DNA of 64,000 nucleotides from Limanda limanda (Eukaryota; Chordata; Actinopteri; Pleuronectiformes; Pleuronectidae): the NCBI RefSeq assembly GCF_963576545.1, contig NC_083651.1, positions 16,911,580 through 16,975,579 of the forward strand, in the 5' to 3' direction. The first letter of the stretch is position 1. The number at the start of each line of letters is the position of its first letter. This document shows positions 50,746 to 64,000 of the stretch, piece after piece. The notes beneath the pieces are model-generated. The model did not search any database and was not told the origin of the DNA. It saw nothing but the letters and a program-made list of their open reading frames with translations. Position numbers and translations under genes: made by a program.

Positions 50746-51245
50746 CGAACATGGGCGAGGAAATGAGGCGGACCGCTTTTCGGGACGTTTCTACCTCCGA
50801 TGCGTCCCGGGGATAGAGGATGATGGTGTGACGTTAATATATTGTTTTACATTGCATGTGTCACGTCATGATAATTCATGATATATCAGATTTAGGCCAT
50901 ATACTGTAAATATATCTATATTTGACAAACATTCTGTGGAACATTTAATCATTGTGTCAATGAACACTGTACATTTTAATTAATTTTAATGTCATTTATG
51001 TTTTAGAGATGACAGAGGAACAGTTTTTAAATGTTATGTTAAATGACTTGTTTCAGTGAATTATTATAATATTACTTTATGTATATATTATATAACAACA
51101 CAGGATATAATGTAAATATTTACAAAATATAAAAATATAATACAAATATTACATATATATGTATGCTAAAATACATAACAAAAAGAGTGAATAGTTCCAA
51201 TCACAGAATTGTAAAGCTAGAGATGTAATTATTTTATTACAACAT

Positions 51246-51246
51246 G

Positions 51247-51279
<33 letters not shown>
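51246..51279. repeat. (AAT)n microsatellite, about 34 bp
   Basis: A tandem AAT run upstream of stk39. Confidence 0.9.
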
Positions 51280-51280
<1 letters not shown>

Positions 51281-51719
51281 ACTAAAAATACTGAAGAATG
51301 TTAACTATCCTTTCAACTTAACCGAAAAGAAAAAATAAATAAAATCTTATTTCACAAAAGTTCTTATCTCACACAACATTATAGGTCCTCGATGGCTCCA
51401 TCTACTGGCCAGTGTCAGAAGCATTGGCTGCAGTCTCTCGGCTGCATGTGACTAATTGAATCGTCACATTTCCGTGAGACTTCTCACACTGAGCAGCAGC
51501 CAGGAAACTTACTGAGGTTTAAACGAGTAGTTCACTGATTATTGATTCGCTGATTAAAAACATGGATTCATTTAACATCTGAATAAAATACAGTCTGACT
51601 GTCTTTTTACAGGATTCATAATCATTTCAAAAATAACAGATCCTTCCAGTCACGAATGGATCAAACCATTCCGCGCGGTGGACACCACCAGAGTGAGCAT
51701 GAACTCATAGAAAGAGACA

Positions 51720-51973
51720 GAGCTCGTGCACGTGTGCGTGCTCGTGCACGTGGGCCGTTACTTTCCGGGTTGAGCTCATGGGGAGCGGTGCTGCCAGCTG
51801 ACACCGAGGAGGGAGGTCACTCTCTCTCTCTCCCTCTCTCTCTCTCTCTCTCGCTCTCTCTCCCGGTCTGTGCCTGTATCTCTCTGTCTGTGAGTGAGGC
51901 TGCGAACCGGAGCATCATCCTCATCATCCCCACCACCATCATCATCATCACCACCGCCATCAATATCATCATC
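51720..51973 (+). promoter_or_regulatory. stk39 promoter/5' leader with paired E-boxes, CT run and ATC repeat
   Basis: GCTCGTGCACGTG occurs twice within 40 bp (51721-51755), giving two CACGTG E-boxes. A CT-rich run follows (51820-51862), then an ATC/ACC-rich stretch directly before the ATG (51913-51973). The transcription start is unknown. Confidence 0.5.

Positions 51974-64000
<12,027 letters not shown>

Larger units (their letters stand above)
49621..51650. other. Head-to-head interval between cers6 and stk39
   Basis: The two start codons are 2.6 kb apart and point away from each other. Contents are a TTG run (49714-49740), an AT-rich stretch with a poly-A tract (50673-50690), a GC-rich palindromic patch (50691-50745) and an AAT array (51246-51279). 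No gene is seen. Confidence 0.7.

Overview
This window is ordinary nuclear DNA of a ray-finned (teleost) fish. The evidence is AT-rich, intron-rich sequence with short introns (often 80-120 bp), GT-AG splice sites, many di-, tri- and tetranucleotide microsatellites, and interspersed repeats that I recognise as typical of teleosts. The species cannot be named from the sequence. I see no bacterial, phage or CRISPR features.

Seven protein-coding genes can be placed. Left to right they are dhrs9-like (minus, only one exon in the window), abcb11 (plus), g6pc2 (minus), spc25 (plus), nostrin (minus), cers6 (minus) and stk39 (plus, 3' end cut off by the window). This is the gene order I recall for human chromosome 2q (DHRS9-ABCB11-G6PC2-SPC25-NOSTRIN-CERS6-STK39), packed into 64 kb. 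I assembled the coding exons of five genes by splice site and reading-frame phase. abcb11 has 27 coding exons and 1311 residues, g6pc2 5 and 358, spc25 6 and 237, nostrin 17 and 592 (554 from an internal start), and cers6 10 and 386. Each runs to a stop with every junction phase matching. stk39 has 13 complete coding exons plus the start of a 14th.

Region by region: 1-1.02 kb holds the dhrs9-like exon beside a 200-bp TG/CA microsatellite. 1.03-5.75 kb is non-coding and repeat-rich. 5.75-16.6 kb is abcb11; its intron 15 is mostly two MITE-like elements and its intron 7 carries a SINE with a perfect 14-bp target duplication. 16.6-19.2 kb holds a decayed LINE and a 240-bp GATA array. 19.2-20.7 kb is g6pc2 with a TATA box. 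20.7-22.1 kb is the divergent g6pc2/spc25 interval. 22.1-26.2 kb is spc25 and 26.7-33.3 kb is nostrin. 34.5-49.4 kb is cers6, with long repeat-bearing introns. 49.4-52.0 kb is the head-to-head cers6/stk39 interval, and 52-64 kb is stk39.

The genes do not form one pathway. They encode a canalicular bile-salt exporter (abcb11), an islet-type glucose-6-phosphatase (g6pc2), a kinetochore subunit (spc25), an F-BAR/SH3 endocytic adaptor for nitric oxide synthase (nostrin), a ceramide synthase (cers6), a WNK-activated ion-transport kinase (stk39) and a short-chain dehydrogenase of the retinol/steroid group (dhrs9). I found no credible undescribed system. The points most worth a second look are the degenerate ATP site of abcb11, N-terminal start choices in nostrin, g6pc2, cers6 and stk39, a possible upstream dhrs9 exon, transposon insertions with visible target duplications, and one unexplained 80-codon reading frame in a cers6 intron.
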